Below are positions 34,458 to 44,108 of a DNA stretch of 64,000 nt, piece after piece. The notes under the pieces are model-generated. The model was given only the letters and a program-made list of their open reading frames with translations, ran no database searches and was not told where the DNA came from. The translations under genes and the position numbers were made by a program. Where the stretch lies: positions 434,001 to 498,000 of the forward strand of contig NZ_JACOFZ010000001.1 of the NCBI RefSeq assembly GCF_014284155.1, in the 5' to 3' direction. This DNA comes from Affinundibacterium nitidum. GTDB taxonomy: Bacteria > Pseudomonadota > Gammaproteobacteria > Burkholderiales > Burkholderiaceae_D. Each line of letters starts with the position of its first letter. The first letter of the stretch is position 1.

Positions 34458-36511
34458 CCGACTGACGCAGGGACAGTTAAATGACTAAAAAATTGAATTG
34501 CTACAGCCTGTTCACGGGTTCGAGAAAAAGGAGGCAAACTCTGCCAGATTCGCTTACCGTATGGTTTGGAAATCAAGCGGGGGTCACAAATCATCAAAAC
34601 ACCGCGATCTGTTTCGTCTCGAATTAAGCGCCCTGCTCCTTGCTTCAAATTAATGATAGCTTCTGGTAACTGATGGTGCACAAACCCGTTCAGGCCCTTT
34701 TTCTCCATGGCTTCAATTCTTGCTGCAAGTACCGGATCATCTGGAGGAGCAAACGGCAATTTATCAATCACGACTAAAGAAAGTGCGTCACCTCGTACAT
34801 CGACCCCCTCCCAAAAACTCTGACTCCCGATCAATACCCCATTGCCTGCGGCGCGGAAGCGATCAAGCAGTTCAGTACGTCCGGCATCGCCCTGCACAAA
34901 CAAAGGAAATGCCAAACCTCGTTTTTCAAACTCGTCACGCAAACGCTCTGCACAATGTTTGACCGCTTTGTTCGTAGTGCACAGAATGAATGTACGCCCT
35001 CCTGCCGCTTCGATTAGCGGTAAGGCTGCGTCAACCACTGCATCGGTATACTCCCAAGAGTTTGGTTGCGGCATATTTTCAGGGACGTAGAGCAAGCCCT
35101 GATCTTGATAGTTGAAGGGACTTGGCCAAGTTTTGGCAGGCTCATCCCATAAACCCATCTGAGACACATAATGACTGAAGTCATTCTTAACTGCCATCGT
35201 TGCGGAGGCAAATATCCACGCTCGGGGCATGCCTTCCCGTTGCTTATTGAAAATTGGGGCAATCGACAACGGTGTTTTATGCAGCTGCAAAGAACTCGAA
35301 TACGCTTCAACCCACAAGACGCAATCTGGCTTTCCTTTTGCCTCTTTCGAATTTGGGTCGAGCTCTCTCCAATCCTCTAACGACGAATGCAAATCGATTG
35401 CGCGCACCCGACATTGTTCAATCGTTTCAGCGCGTTCTGCCTGCTTTTCTAATGTCGCAATCAGGTCTTCCAAACTATCCTTCAGCGCTTCCAAGTGTTC
35501 AAAGAATGGACTCGATGGCGCAATCTGTGCCAGAGAAAGCCGGATCGAATCTTGGGGAAAAGCCAAACGTAAATCTCGAGCCGCACGTTCGACCGGCGCC
35601 ACAATCTTCGCCCACTCTGCGCCATCTCTGGCATGAGATAAGCCCTCAGCTAAACTATCTCGACAAAGTTCCAAGATCTGTGAGGTCGAGACCGCATCCC
35701 CGAAAAACAAAGTAGCGGTCTCGGGCAACTGATGCGCCTCATCAAAAATGACAGTGTTTGCTGAGGGAAGAAGCTCGGCAATACCAGTGTCCTTAAGGGC
35801 TAGATCAGCAAAAAACAAATGGTGATTGACGACCACAACATCGGCCTGCTGCGCTTCTTTTCGCGCCTTCATAACAAAGCAGTCTTGATAGTATTGGCAC
35901 TCTGACCCCATACAAGTGTCTTTAGTCGAAGTAACCAAATTCCAAACTGGGGCAGTTTCAGGCACTCGCGCTAACTCAGACTTATCGCCGCTCATCGTCG
36001 TTTTGATAAAACGTGAAATATCACGAAGATACCCAACATCTTCTCGGGAAGTTAAGCGACCATTTTGTAGCGTACGTTCCAAATGAAAATGGCAAAGATA
36101 GTTGCCGCGTCCCTTGAGTAACGCGACCGATACCGGAGCCTTCAATACTTTCTTGATTGTTGGGATATCGCGTAAATACAGTTGATCCTGCAGATTCTTG
36201 GTTCCCGTGGAAACGATAGTTTTGCCACCCCATAGCAAAGCGGGAATCAAGTAAGCATAGGTTTTACCTGTTCCTGTACCTGCTTCAGCCAGCAAAGTGC
36301 TCTGCCCCTCGATGGCCAGAGCGATCGACTTTGCCATCTCAATTTGGGCCGCACGTGGACGATAACCGGGAATAGAAGAACTGAGTAAGCCCGTTTCGCC
36401 GAAAATCTGTTCGACTTCGCGGTCATGAATACCTTGGGCATTCGAATTTGATTGAATTTCTGTCAAAATAAGTGGTATGTAAAAAACACGAAGGAATTTT
36501 CCTAGACGCAA
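34454..36511 (-). CDS. DinG/YoaA-family ATP-dependent DNA helicase
   Basis: A superfamily 2 helicase of the XPD/DinG type, about 685 residues. Walker A GTGTGKTYAYL lies near residue 77-87 and the DEAH box in VIFDEAHQLP. Four cysteines that could hold a 4Fe-4S cluster sit between the motor motifs (LCHFH, DTCMGSECQYYQDC). The C-terminal half has IGSQSFWEGVDVRG and QGAGRLIRDETDRG, helicase motifs V and VI. The annotated TTG start at 36511 is weak, and a TTG at 36466 or others are possible; the first internal ATG would lose conserved sequence. The missing exonuclease domain places it with YoaA/DinG rather than Gram-positive DinG. Confidence 0.9.
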   Translation of the reverse strand: MRLGKFLRVFYIPLILTEIQSNSNAQGIHDREVEQIFGETGLLSSSIPGYRPRAAQIEMAKSIALAIEGQSTLLAEAGTGTGKTYAYLIPALLWGGKTIVSTGTKNLQDQLYLRDIPTIKKVLKAPVSVALLKGRGNYLCHFHLERTLQNGRLTSREDVGYLRDISRFIKTTMSGDKSELARVPETAPVWNLVTSTKDTCMGSECQYYQDCFVMKARKEAQQADVVVVNHHLFFADLALKDTGIAELLPSANTVIFDEAHQLPETATLFFGDAVSTSQILELCRDSLAEGLSHARDGAEWAKIVAPVERAARDLRLAFPQDSIRLSLAQIAPSSPFFEHLEALKDSLEDLIATLEKQAERAETIEQCRVRAIDLHSSLEDWRELDPNSKEAKGKPDCVLWVEAYSSSLQLHKTPLSIAPIFNKQREGMPRAWIFASATMAVKNDFSHYVSQMGLWDEPAKTWPSPFNYQDQGLLYVPENMPQPNSWEYTDAVVDAALPLIEAAGGRTFILCTTNKAVKHCAERLRDEFEKRGLAFPLFVQGDAGRTELLDRFRAAGNGVLIGSQSFWEGVDVRGDALSLVVIDKLPFAPPDDPVLAARIEAMEKKGLNGFVHHQLPEAIINLKQGAGRLIRDETDRGVLMICDPRLISKPYGKRIWQSLPPFSRTREQAVAIQFFSHLTVPASVG

Positions 36512-36559
36512 TCACGATTTGGACCGAGGCAGTAGCCAAACCGACCGCCAAGCGGAAAT

Positions 36560-36760
36560 TTAAGCCGGAATATCGGGTGACAATTGCATCTTGAGCAAAG
36601 CGATGTAATCCTTTAATTGCAATTTTCGCTTTTTCAATCGTCGAAGTTGCAACTCATCATGATTTGGATCTTTCACAATCGCCTCAATGACGGAGTCGAG
36701 GTCACGATGTTCCACCTCCAACTCACAAATGCGCATTCTAATTTGATTTGTATGATCCAT
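36560..36760 (-). CDS. YdcH-family small helical protein (DUF465)
   Basis: A 66-residue protein almost entirely alpha-helical. It has HRDLDSVIEAI in the first helix and LRRLKKRKLQLKDYI in the second, the pattern of the DUF465/YdcH family of short coiled-coil hairpins. Function is unknown. It starts 78 bp from the divergent phosphatase gene. Confidence 0.8.
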   Translation of the reverse strand: MDHTNQIRMRICELEVEHRDLDSVIEAIVKDPNHDELQLRRLKKRKLQLKDYIALLKMQLSPDIPA

Positions 36761-36838
36761 AAGCTTTAAGAACGAGTAAAATAAGACGAATTAATTAAGT
36801 ATTTCGGAAATACCGACTAGTGTAATCTACCCAGACGT

Positions 36839-37636
36839 ATGAGCCAATATAAGATCGAAGCAGGTACCGCCCAACACATCGGCGATCGCAAAGAACAACA
36901 AGACCGTGTCGCGCTCTTCGCTGCCCCCAATGCCCCTGGCCACATGATGGCCGTGGTGGCAGATGGTATGGGCGGAAAAAGTGGCGGCGCCATTGCCGCA
37001 GAACAAGTTATTCGTTCCGCAAAAATGCTATTTGATGAGTTTTTCCCAGGTAATGACATCAAGGCGATGCTAGAAGCAATCGTCCACGAAGCTCACACGG
37101 TGATTAAACTGTCTGCTGTTTCTTCGGAAAAAGAACCTCACAGCACATTCGCAGCACTGGTCATATCTCCACAGAAAGCCGTTTGGGCACACGTCGGTGA
37201 TTCTCGCCTATACCGTTTCTCTGGCCCGAATTTTGCCGAGCGTACCAAAGACCACTCTTATGTTGAGCGCTTGGTTGACGAAGGCATGATTACACCAGAA
37301 GAGGCCAAGAATCATAAAATGTCGAACGTCTTAGTGAACGTATTGGGTTCAAAAAATGCGATCCCTTATGTCACCTTCGGCGAGAAAGACAACCTCGTTG
37401 CAGGGGATTCCTTTTTACTTTGTTCAGACGGCCTCTGGCATTACTTCAGCGATATTGAGTTATCGGTTGCGGTTGGCGCGAGCACTCCGAGACAAGCGTC
37501 TGAGCTGATGATTCGGAAGGCGCGAGAACGAGCAAACTCGCATGGCGATAATGTTTCTTTCGCTATTGTTAAACTTGCTCCTCAGCCGGTTGAACAAAAA
37601 ACCTATGTTGCTGAAAAAATGACAAGAGTGATTTAA
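36839..37636 (+). CDS. PP2C-family serine/threonine protein phosphatase
   Basis: A 265-residue metal-dependent phosphatase. The order of motifs is typical: GDRKEQQDRVALF, VADGMGGKSGG (metal-binding Asp-Gly), VWAHVGDSRLYRF, LLCSDGLWHY, and DNVSFAIVKL, whose Asp is a metal ligand. There is no transmembrane segment or regulatory extension, so it is a soluble single-domain enzyme. No protein kinase gene is next to it. It converges with flgL across a bidirectional terminator. Confidence 0.92.
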   Translation: MSQYKIEAGTAQHIGDRKEQQDRVALFAAPNAPGHMMAVVADGMGGKSGGAIAAEQVIRSAKMLFDEFFPGNDIKAMLEAIVHEAHTVIKLSAVSSEKEPHSTFAALVISPQKAVWAHVGDSRLYRFSGPNFAERTKDHSYVERLVDEGMITPEEAKNHKMSNVLVNVLGSKNAIPYVTFGEKDNLVAGDSFLLCSDGLWHYFSDIELSVAVGASTPRQASELMIRKARERANSHGDNVSFAIVKLAPQPVEQKTYVAEKMTRVI

Positions 37637-37661
37637 CGACCCAAATCAAGATCACAGTAAT

Positions 37662-37691
37662 AAAAAAAGGATGCTACGGCATCCTTTTTTT
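37662..37691. terminator. Bidirectional intrinsic terminator between phosphatase gene and flgL
   Basis: GGATGC (37669-37674) pairs with GCATCC (37679-37684) around a TACG tetraloop, flanked by A7 and T7. It can end both the phosphatase transcript and the flgKL transcript. Confidence 0.93.
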
Positions 37692-37715
37692 GTGGCACTT
37701 GGATTTCAAAAGAAA

Positions 37716-38939
37716 CTAGTTCATATAACTGAACAAGGACAAAGAAGTCGCCTTTACAAACGATTGTTGCGCAGCTTGCAACACCACTTGATTTTGATTT
37801 AGCTCAGTGATTGCTTTCGCATAGTCGAGATCTTGAATATCGGAAAGCTCTTGCTTATAAATCAAACCTAAACTATCACCTGCACTATTGAGTTCGTCTA
37901 GCTCTTTCAAACTAGTCCCAAAGTTAGTCCGCGCCGTTAGAACGTTCGACAATGATTTATCGACATTGCTATTCGCTTGATTCAAACGCCAATTAAGCTC
38001 AAGCTTCCCCTGCGACGTGGTCGCAGATGTTCGCAATGCGTTAATGACGTCAGTCAAGGTTTCGAAAATATTCTGATTTCCAGGTTGAACTGTATATTTA
38101 TCGTTTGGTCCTGGAGCAGCGCTCGGTCCTGCGCCATTGGCAACAGTAATGTCCATTCCATCCACTGTCACAGTCGTTGGATTAGTATATGCCGTCGACG
38201 GTACGACAGTATTTCCTGTTGTCGTGTTTTTGACACTAAAATTCAAACCTGTGGAATCAAATGCAACTTCATAGTTATTGCCAGTGAGGTTCGCTGTCGT
38301 CGGCACATTAATCGCAACGGCTGTTGTAGCAGTTCCAGTATTTGACGGATTGGGAACGACGTTAAATTGGTTTGTTGACGTCCGTATATTTCCAAAAATG
38401 GCGTTTCCGGACTCGCTAATTGGAATCTGGCGCGAAGTGTCTACCTGAATCGATCGAACCCCTTGATCACCATTATAAGACGCCCCACCCTGTGTCTTGG
38501 TGTAAGGCGCAACCGTCGAAGAAAATCCAGAAAAAAGATAGGCTTCCGTACCATCGGTAGAATTTGCGAGGCCCAATAATTGATCCAAGTTACCTTGAAG
38601 CTCATTGGCGATGTATGAACGTTCTTGATCGCTGAGAACGCCATTTCCTGCACTGACCATGAGTGTTTTGACATTGTGCAAAACATCAGTCACATTGCCG
38701 AGCGTGTTTTCCGCAACGCTCAAGGTATTTATCGCATTTTTGCGGTTTGTTGCATATTGATCATTAACCGCATCAGACTGGGAAATAACTAGCGCACGAG
38801 CTGAACCAATTGGATCATCTGAGGGCGACAAGATGCGACGACCTGCAGCGATCTGCTGCTGAGTACGATTCAATGCAACTTGAAGGTCGCTAATACGGCC
38901 GCCACCGTTCTGAAAAATTGTCGTAGTACTGATACGCAT
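37716..38939 (-). CDS. flgL: Flagellar hook-filament junction protein FlgL
   Basis: A 407-residue junction protein exported to the hook tip, between FlgK and the filament. N-terminal MRISTTTIFQNGG and the heptad region QQQIAAGRRILSPSDDPIGSARAL match flagellin-type D0/D1 domains, and the C-terminus (ELNQNQVVLQAAQQSFVKATSLSLFSYM) supplies the partner helix. The middle part (about 170-290) is a variable, Thr/Asn-rich domain. It lies 11 bp after flgK and shares the sigma-28 promoter upstream of flgK. Confidence 0.95.
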   Translation of the reverse strand: MRISTTTIFQNGGGRISDLQVALNRTQQQIAAGRRILSPSDDPIGSARALVISQSDAVNDQYATNRKNAINTLSVAENTLGNVTDVLHNVKTLMVSAGNGVLSDQERSYIANELQGNLDQLLGLANSTDGTEAYLFSGFSSTVAPYTKTQGGASYNGDQGVRSIQVDTSRQIPISESGNAIFGNIRTSTNQFNVVPNPSNTGTATTAVAINVPTTANLTGNNYEVAFDSTGLNFSVKNTTTGNTVVPSTAYTNPTTVTVDGMDITVANGAGPSAAPGPNDKYTVQPGNQNIFETLTDVINALRTSATTSQGKLELNWRLNQANSNVDKSLSNVLTARTNFGTSLKELDELNSAGDSLGLIYKQELSDIQDLDYAKAITELNQNQVVLQAAQQSFVKATSLSLFSYMN

Positions 38940-38950
38940 AATTAAACCTC

Positions 38951-41254
38951 TTATCTACCCAATGCCAAGAGCGCATCAAACAACTGACTCGCAATCTGCA
39001 TTAACTTTCCTGCAGCTTGATATGCCTGCTGATACCGCAATAAATTTGCAGCTTCTTCATCCAAGTTAACACCTGACTCAGCTTGTTGCGCTTGCAAAGC
39101 CTGATCTAAAAGTTTGGTCTCAGCAGAATTGGTCACTTCTAATTCATGAGCCTTATTACCGATGAGGCTTACGAACTGGCCGTAGGCACCTTGAAAACTG
39201 GTCGAACCAGACGACATCGTATTTTTCGTTTGAAGACCCGCTAATAAAACCGCATTACGATTGTCACCCGTACCTGAAGCATTATTAGAGATATTAATGA
39301 CATCTCCATTCCGATACGCACCTGAAACAACAAAACTTAAACCGTTATAACTAATCGTTGACCCTTCCACATAGGGGATAGCAGCGCCCGCGACATACGA
39401 TGTCGTCGTGTTGCCATTTTTTACGGTCACATTCGCTGTCGCCGGAAAACCAGAGAATGAATTCGTTACTGAATTGTAGGTCAATGTTGACGCCGTCACT
39501 GGCGTTGACGAAGCCAAAGTGAATGTCTCACCCGCTGTTGGCGCAGTTGGATTGTCCTTGATCACAAAACTGATGCCTGCATAGGTGACCGTTGCACCGC
39601 TTGTATATGGCACATTGACGACTTTAGGGGGTGTCGCAGAGGGAGCCGCCGCAGCCGCGACTTCATAATTGGAAGTTACCCCACCGCTAGTCACCGATAC
39701 CAGAGCCCCGACAGGAAATCCAGCGAGAGAATTCGGCGCTGAGGCGAAGCTTAGATTCAATGGCGATGATAATGTTGTAGAGAGATATGAATCTGCCACA
39801 ACCACAGAACCAATACTCGCTGTTAATGAATTGCTTTTCACAGCGACAGGAGCATCAATAACGCCTGGAGTTATTTTCCCTGTGCCTAAGTTTGTTGCTG
39901 GCGTGGTTGTCGACAACGGAGTACCTGCAGCGATCTTAGAAACATCCGAAATTGCCACACGAAGCGACGAAGCTCCAGCTGCGGTGGGCTTAACTAAAAA
40001 TTCATCGTTGACTGCTGGCAGAACGGCGCTAGACTTCAAATTGAAGGTAATGCCATCAATCACCGCTGGCAAAGTATTCGATGTTTGCGCATTCCCATCT
40101 GACAGCCGTGTGATCTTGAAATAGTTCGGTGCAGGTGATGTACCTGCTAAATACTGGACACGATAGTCACTAAGCGTTAGCGCCCCAACATCTGCGAAAC
40201 TTGCTGCGATATTTGCCGTTCCAGTATTGGCACTACTTGGTGTTGAGCTTGGACCTGCAATCGAGAAAAAGTCATTGCCGATTTGCCCATTGAGGTCCTG
40301 CCCTAGTTTGTGCTGAGCATTAAACTCAGTCGCAATGGCAATTGAAATACGGCCTATAGAATTACGTGACGCGTCAAGCGAGTTTGTTCTAAAAGCAAAC
40401 AAACCACCCAATTCACCACCGGTAATACTCTTTTCGTTCAGCTGAATTAGGGTTCCATTGCTTTCATAGGAAGCTTGAATTCGACTTGGATCTGTAAGGG
40501 AACTTGTTGGTTGCAAAACACTGACTTTTGCACCAAGAACTAGAGGTTGCCCGGTTCCCATAAAAATATTGAACTTGCCGCTCTGTTCAACGACGGTGAC
40601 ATTCACAAGGCGACTCAGTTGAGTGACCGCATAATCTCGCTGGTCAAGCAAGTCGTTCGGCGTTGCGCCACCGGAAATACTCTCCGCTGTCTCAATTGAA
40701 TCGTTGAGTTGCGAAATTTGTTTTGCATAACCATTGATATCAGTAATTGTCTGAGAAATTCGACTATTCACTTCCTCAGACACCTGATCAAGTTGCGCAC
40801 CGAGGCCAGCGAGTCTCGTAGTAAGTGCAGCTCCTGTTGACAACACAGATTGTCTCGCTGCAGAACCAGCAGTTCCATTCGGTGTCGATGCTAAATTTTG
40901 GATTGCACTAAAGAATTCCTGAAGTGAAGGGGAAATGCCAGCTGTCTGATCTGCAACGAGATTGTTGATTCTTTGGACCTGATTCAAATACGCTGCAGAG
41001 TAATTCTGAGCAGATTGGGTAACGTTGACTTGTTGACCAATAAATTCATTGTAAATGCGCTTCACTTCGCCAATTTTGGTGCCTTGTCCAATGAAACTAC
41101 CCCCGTCATTTTGAGCTGCAGCAGCGCTTTGTAGCAGCACCTGCCGGCTATAACCAGGTGTATTGGCATTGGCAATATTATGTCCAGTCGTCGCAATTCC
41201 CATCTGGGCAGCCGCTAATGCGCTTTGTCCGATACCGAGAATACTGGTGCCCAT
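38951..41254 (-). CDS. flgK: Flagellar hook-associated protein FlgK
   Basis: A 767-residue junction protein placed on the hook before FlgL. N-terminal SALAAAQMGIATTGHNIANANTPGYSRQ and the C-terminal LLRYQQAYQAAGKLMQIASQLFDALLALG helix are conserved. It is much longer than the 547-residue E. coli protein; the extra sequence is a Ser/Thr/Ala-rich variable region (about 340-660). This contains two related units about 90 residues apart, near 505-585 and 595-660, each with a GFP-x-x-A-x-V-x-V start and a Y-x-x-G-x-T-x-x-Y-x-G-x-S-F-V core. A sigma-28 promoter lies upstream. Confidence 0.96.
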   Translation of the reverse strand: MGTSILGIGQSALAAAQMGIATTGHNIANANTPGYSRQVLLQSAAAAQNDGGSFIGQGTKIGEVKRIYNEFIGQQVNVTQSAQNYSAAYLNQVQRINNLVADQTAGISPSLQEFFSAIQNLASTPNGTAGSAARQSVLSTGAALTTRLAGLGAQLDQVSEEVNSRISQTITDINGYAKQISQLNDSIETAESISGGATPNDLLDQRDYAVTQLSRLVNVTVVEQSGKFNIFMGTGQPLVLGAKVSVLQPTSSLTDPSRIQASYESNGTLIQLNEKSITGGELGGLFAFRTNSLDASRNSIGRISIAIATEFNAQHKLGQDLNGQIGNDFFSIAGPSSTPSSANTGTANIAASFADVGALTLSDYRVQYLAGTSPAPNYFKITRLSDGNAQTSNTLPAVIDGITFNLKSSAVLPAVNDEFLVKPTAAGASSLRVAISDVSKIAAGTPLSTTTPATNLGTGKITPGVIDAPVAVKSNSLTASIGSVVVADSYLSTTLSSPLNLSFASAPNSLAGFPVGALVSVTSGGVTSNYEVAAAAAPSATPPKVVNVPYTSGATVTYAGISFVIKDNPTAPTAGETFTLASSTPVTASTLTYNSVTNSFSGFPATANVTVKNGNTTTSYVAGAAIPYVEGSTISYNGLSFVVSGAYRNGDVINISNNASGTGDNRNAVLLAGLQTKNTMSSGSTSFQGAYGQFVSLIGNKAHELEVTNSAETKLLDQALQAQQAESGVNLDEEAANLLRYQQAYQAAGKLMQIASQLFDALLALGR

Positions 41255-41306
41255 ATATCAACCTATCTGTAAAAATTGCAAACTTTTAACTGCTACCGTC
41301 ATTCAG

Positions 41307-41333
41307 TTATCGGGTGAGTTAGCGAAAACTTTA
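41307..41333 (-). promoter_or_regulatory. Sigma-28 (FliA) promoter of flgKL
   Basis: On the minus strand, TAAAGTTT (41333-41326), an 11-base spacer and CCCGATAA (41314-41307) match the FliA consensus TAAAGTTT-N11-GCCGATAA in all but one base. The predicted start is about 45 bases before the flgK ATG. It makes flgKL a late class under FliA, separate from the flgB-flgJ transcript. Confidence 0.88.
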
Positions 41334-41349
41334 ATCAAGTGCAAGATCA

Positions 41350-42264
41350 TCAAGATGCGCCAAATGAGTGGCGAATGATGCTATTGAGCTTTTGTGCATA
41401 ATGAGGATCAGTTGCATAACCTGCTTTTTGCAATGCCTGGGCGAAACGGGTTGGATCTCCGGCGCTTTCCATTACATTTTGATATCGCGGATTATTACTG
41501 ATGAGACGCGCATAGTCTTTAAAAGCATCGCTGTAACTATCATATGCCCTAAATTTTTCGACACGTTGTTGCGGAACACCATTAATGTACTCGGTGGTTA
41601 TTGCTTCGACCGTGCGACCTTTCCAAGACGCTGTAGCTTTGATGCCAAACACATTGTGACTACTGGTGCCATCTAAAGCCTTAATCTCACGTTTTCCCCA
41701 ACCGCTCTCCAGTGCTGCCTGTCCCAACATAAATTTTGCTGGAATTCCAGTCTCGGCACTCGCAGCTTGCGCCTCAGCACCAAGGCGCTGGGTGAACTCT
41801 TGTACATGTTTAAGGCCTGAGTTACTAACAATAGGCTGTGTATTTTCGACTAACTTCGCAGCCCGAATGCTCTGCTTCTGCTGTTGTAAGTATTGATCAA
41901 TCCCTGCCATACCACCCAATGCAGGAGGAGACTGAACTTCACTTTGGACAACTTGAGACATAGCATTGTTTGACATCTGTCTTACCATGGCATCGGCCAA
42001 GCCCAAACCGCGACTTGCCATTTTTTGCGACAATTGCTGATCCAACATCGAGGTGTACATGCGACTCTGTTCGCTATCAAACATTCCATCCTGACTTCCT
42101 GCCTGGCGCATTGACTTCATGAGCATATTGACAAACAAAGCCTCAAACTGAGTTGCAGCAGCCTTTAATGCCTCCGGAGAGTTATTGTGCGCAGACTGCC
42201 TTAACGCATCTAAACCTTTGGTATCAAATGCGAGGTTTTCTGAGATATCGGCTTTACCTATCAT
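41350..42264 (-). CDS. flgJ: Flagellar rod assembly protein/peptidoglycan hydrolase FlgJ
   Basis: A 304-residue periplasmic protein starting MIGKADISEN at 42264, where GAGG lies 7 bases upstream; a TTG at 42276 is rejected. The N-terminal half (about 30-110) is the rod-capping domain with FEALFVNMLMKSMRQA. The C-terminal half (about 150-300) is a glucosaminidase domain that opens the peptidoglycan, with the catalytic Glu in AALESGWGKREI. The two-domain form is typical of Beta- and Gammaproteobacteria. It starts 8 bp after flgI. Confidence 0.95.
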   Translation of the reverse strand: MIGKADISENLAFDTKGLDALRQSAHNNSPEALKAAATQFEALFVNMLMKSMRQAGSQDGMFDSEQSRMYTSMLDQQLSQKMASRGLGLADAMVRQMSNNAMSQVVQSEVQSPPALGGMAGIDQYLQQQKQSIRAAKLVENTQPIVSNSGLKHVQEFTQRLGAEAQAASAETGIPAKFMLGQAALESGWGKREIKALDGTSSHNVFGIKATASWKGRTVEAITTEYINGVPQQRVEKFRAYDSYSDAFKDYARLISNNPRYQNVMESAGDPTRFAQALQKAGYATDPHYAQKLNSIIRHSFGAS

Positions 42265-42272
42265 GAACGGCC

Positions 42273-43394
42273 TCAAATAATTTCAAGATCAGCACGTAAT
42301 GCACCGGAAGCCTTCATCGCTTGCAAAATAGCAAGAAGGTCTTGTGGAGTTGCGCCGATTGAATTGAGCGCTTTCACTACGTCGGCTAGAGAAGCTCCCG
42401 CTTTTAGCATAAGCAGTTGACCTCCTTCTTTAGTAATTGAAACGTTCGAATTCCCAGTCGTAGTCGTTTGTCCATCTGACAGCGCATTTGGTTGACTTAC
42501 CGTGTTTTCAGTATTTATAACGACCGACAGATTGCCATGTGCAACAGCACAAGTGTCGAGACTGACCGCTTGATTCATCACAATCGAACCGGTACGCGCG
42601 TTCAAAATGACCTTCGCCGCATTTTGTGCAGGTGATACATCCAAACTTTCTAATGCACCTAAAAACGCCACCCGTTGGTCGTTCACCATGGGTGCTTTGA
42701 CTTGTATCACACGTCCATCAACTGCAGCAGCTGTATCAGCGCCAAACTTCTTATTGATCGCCTCAACTACTTTAGACGCAGTGGAGAAATCAGCAGTATT
42801 CAATTCCAACTGTATTGTATTGCCCTGCCCTAAAGGAGATGGCACAGCACGTTCGACAGTCGCCCCGCCAGATATCTTCCCAACGCTTAAATGATTAATC
42901 TGGGCTTTACTTCCATTTGCAGAAGCACCCACACCGCCAACCAACAAGTTACCCTGTGCCATCGCATAAATTTGGTTGTCAGCACCTTTCAACGGTGTCA
43001 TCAGCAATGTCCCACCACGCAAACTTTTTGCATTCCCCATGGAGGACACTGTCACATCAAGGGTTTGCCCCGGTTGAGAAAATGGCGGCAAGGAGGTCGT
43101 GACCATCACCGCGGCAACATTCTTTAACTGTAAGCTCGTGCCCACTGGAATACTGACACCCATTTGCTGCATCATACTGATAATGCTCTGTACGGTAAAA
43201 GGTGTCTGGGTCGTCTGATCACCACTGCCATCAAGTCCAACGACTAAGCCATATCCCATCAGTTGATTCTGGCGAACCCCTTGAATTCCTGCGATATCTT
43301 TAAGACGTTCAGCATGTGCAGTAGCAAGGAAGAAAGGAGAGCAGGCACAACAAAGAACACTTGTCACAACGATTTTTTTCATCAATTTACGCAT
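42273..43394 (-). CDS. flgI: Flagellar P-ring protein FlgI
   Basis: A 373-residue periplasmic protein that forms the P ring around the rod. A signal peptide with a hydrophobic core ends at AHA (about residue 28). After it come ERLKDIAGIQGVRQNQLMGYGLVVGLDGSGDQT and the end LLAILQAMKASGALRADLEII, both near-invariant in the family. Two cysteines in the signal peptide have no known significance. It is 11 bp after flgH. Confidence 0.97.
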   Translation of the reverse strand: MRKLMKKIVVTSVLCCACSPFFLATAHAERLKDIAGIQGVRQNQLMGYGLVVGLDGSGDQTTQTPFTVQSIISMMQQMGVSIPVGTSLQLKNVAAVMVTTSLPPFSQPGQTLDVTVSSMGNAKSLRGGTLLMTPLKGADNQIYAMAQGNLLVGGVGASANGSKAQINHLSVGKISGGATVERAVPSPLGQGNTIQLELNTADFSTASKVVEAINKKFGADTAAAVDGRVIQVKAPMVNDQRVAFLGALESLDVSPAQNAAKVILNARTGSIVMNQAVSLDTCAVAHGNLSVVINTENTVSQPNALSDGQTTTTGNSNVSITKEGGQLLMLKAGASLADVVKALNSIGATPQDLLAILQAMKASGALRADLEII

Positions 43395-43405
43395 GATGAA
43401 TATCC

Positions 43406-44077
43406 CTAAAAAGGAAGAAAGCTTAAGAAGAAACGTGTCAATAATGAATTCGCTTCCGCTAAATCGACACGCGACGTTGATCTATATTCAAAACGCGCTT
43501 CAGCGACTTGCGTAGAGGACACTGTATTAGCAGCAGTAATCGTTTGTGGATTAACGACACCTGAAAAACGCACATATTCCGCGCCTTTGTTGAACGCGAT
43601 TTGTTTTTCTCCACTAACGAGTAGATTGCCATTGGGAAGCACATCAACGACCGTAACAGCAATCGTACCTGTAAAGGTGTTGCTCGCTGTTTCTGCACCT
43701 TTCTCATCGAATTTTGACGACGCTGTTGTTGATATCGAGGCTTTTGCCGTTGTCGTCGTTGGAATACCAAATAAAGTTGGCGCCGCAAAGCTCGCGCCGC
43801 CCGCTTTACTTCCTGAAGATGCTGCCGCTTTCGCTGCTGAGGTATTTTCGCTGATGGCAATCGTCAAGACATCACCTACCAAGCGAGCCTTGTAGTCTTC
43901 GAACAATGGCCGATAGGACGCTGCCTGGAAAATCGCACCATTCGCTTCTTTTTGGTTTTTCGCAGTTTGCGCACGTACCATACCGGGTTGCTGAACGATC
44001 GGCGTTGGCGTAATCGCACAAGCCGTCAATCCCAACACGCTGAGGACCATCACGAGTCGCTGAAAACACTTCATCAT
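43406..44077 (-). CDS. flgH: Flagellar L-ring lipoprotein FlgH
   Basis: A 223-residue outer-membrane lipoprotein forming the L ring. The lipobox LTAC ends at C20. GDVLTIAISENTSA and the C-terminal LLTRFFLSFLPF are typical. A central Ala/Ser/Thr-rich variable loop is present (SAKAAASSGSKAGGASF). It lies 31 bp after flgG. Confidence 0.96.
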   Translation of the reverse strand: MMKCFQRLVMVLSVLGLTACAITPTPIVQQPGMVRAQTAKNQKEANGAIFQAASYRPLFEDYKARLVGDVLTIAISENTSAAKAAASSGSKAGGASFAAPTLFGIPTTTTAKASISTTASSKFDEKGAETASNTFTGTIAVTVVDVLPNGNLLVSGEKQIAFNKGAEYVRFSGVVNPQTITAANTVSSTQVAEARFEYRSTSRVDLAEANSLLTRFFLSFLPF

Positions 44078-44108
44078 AAGTACTCCCTCAATTAATGCAG
44101 GCTATGCT

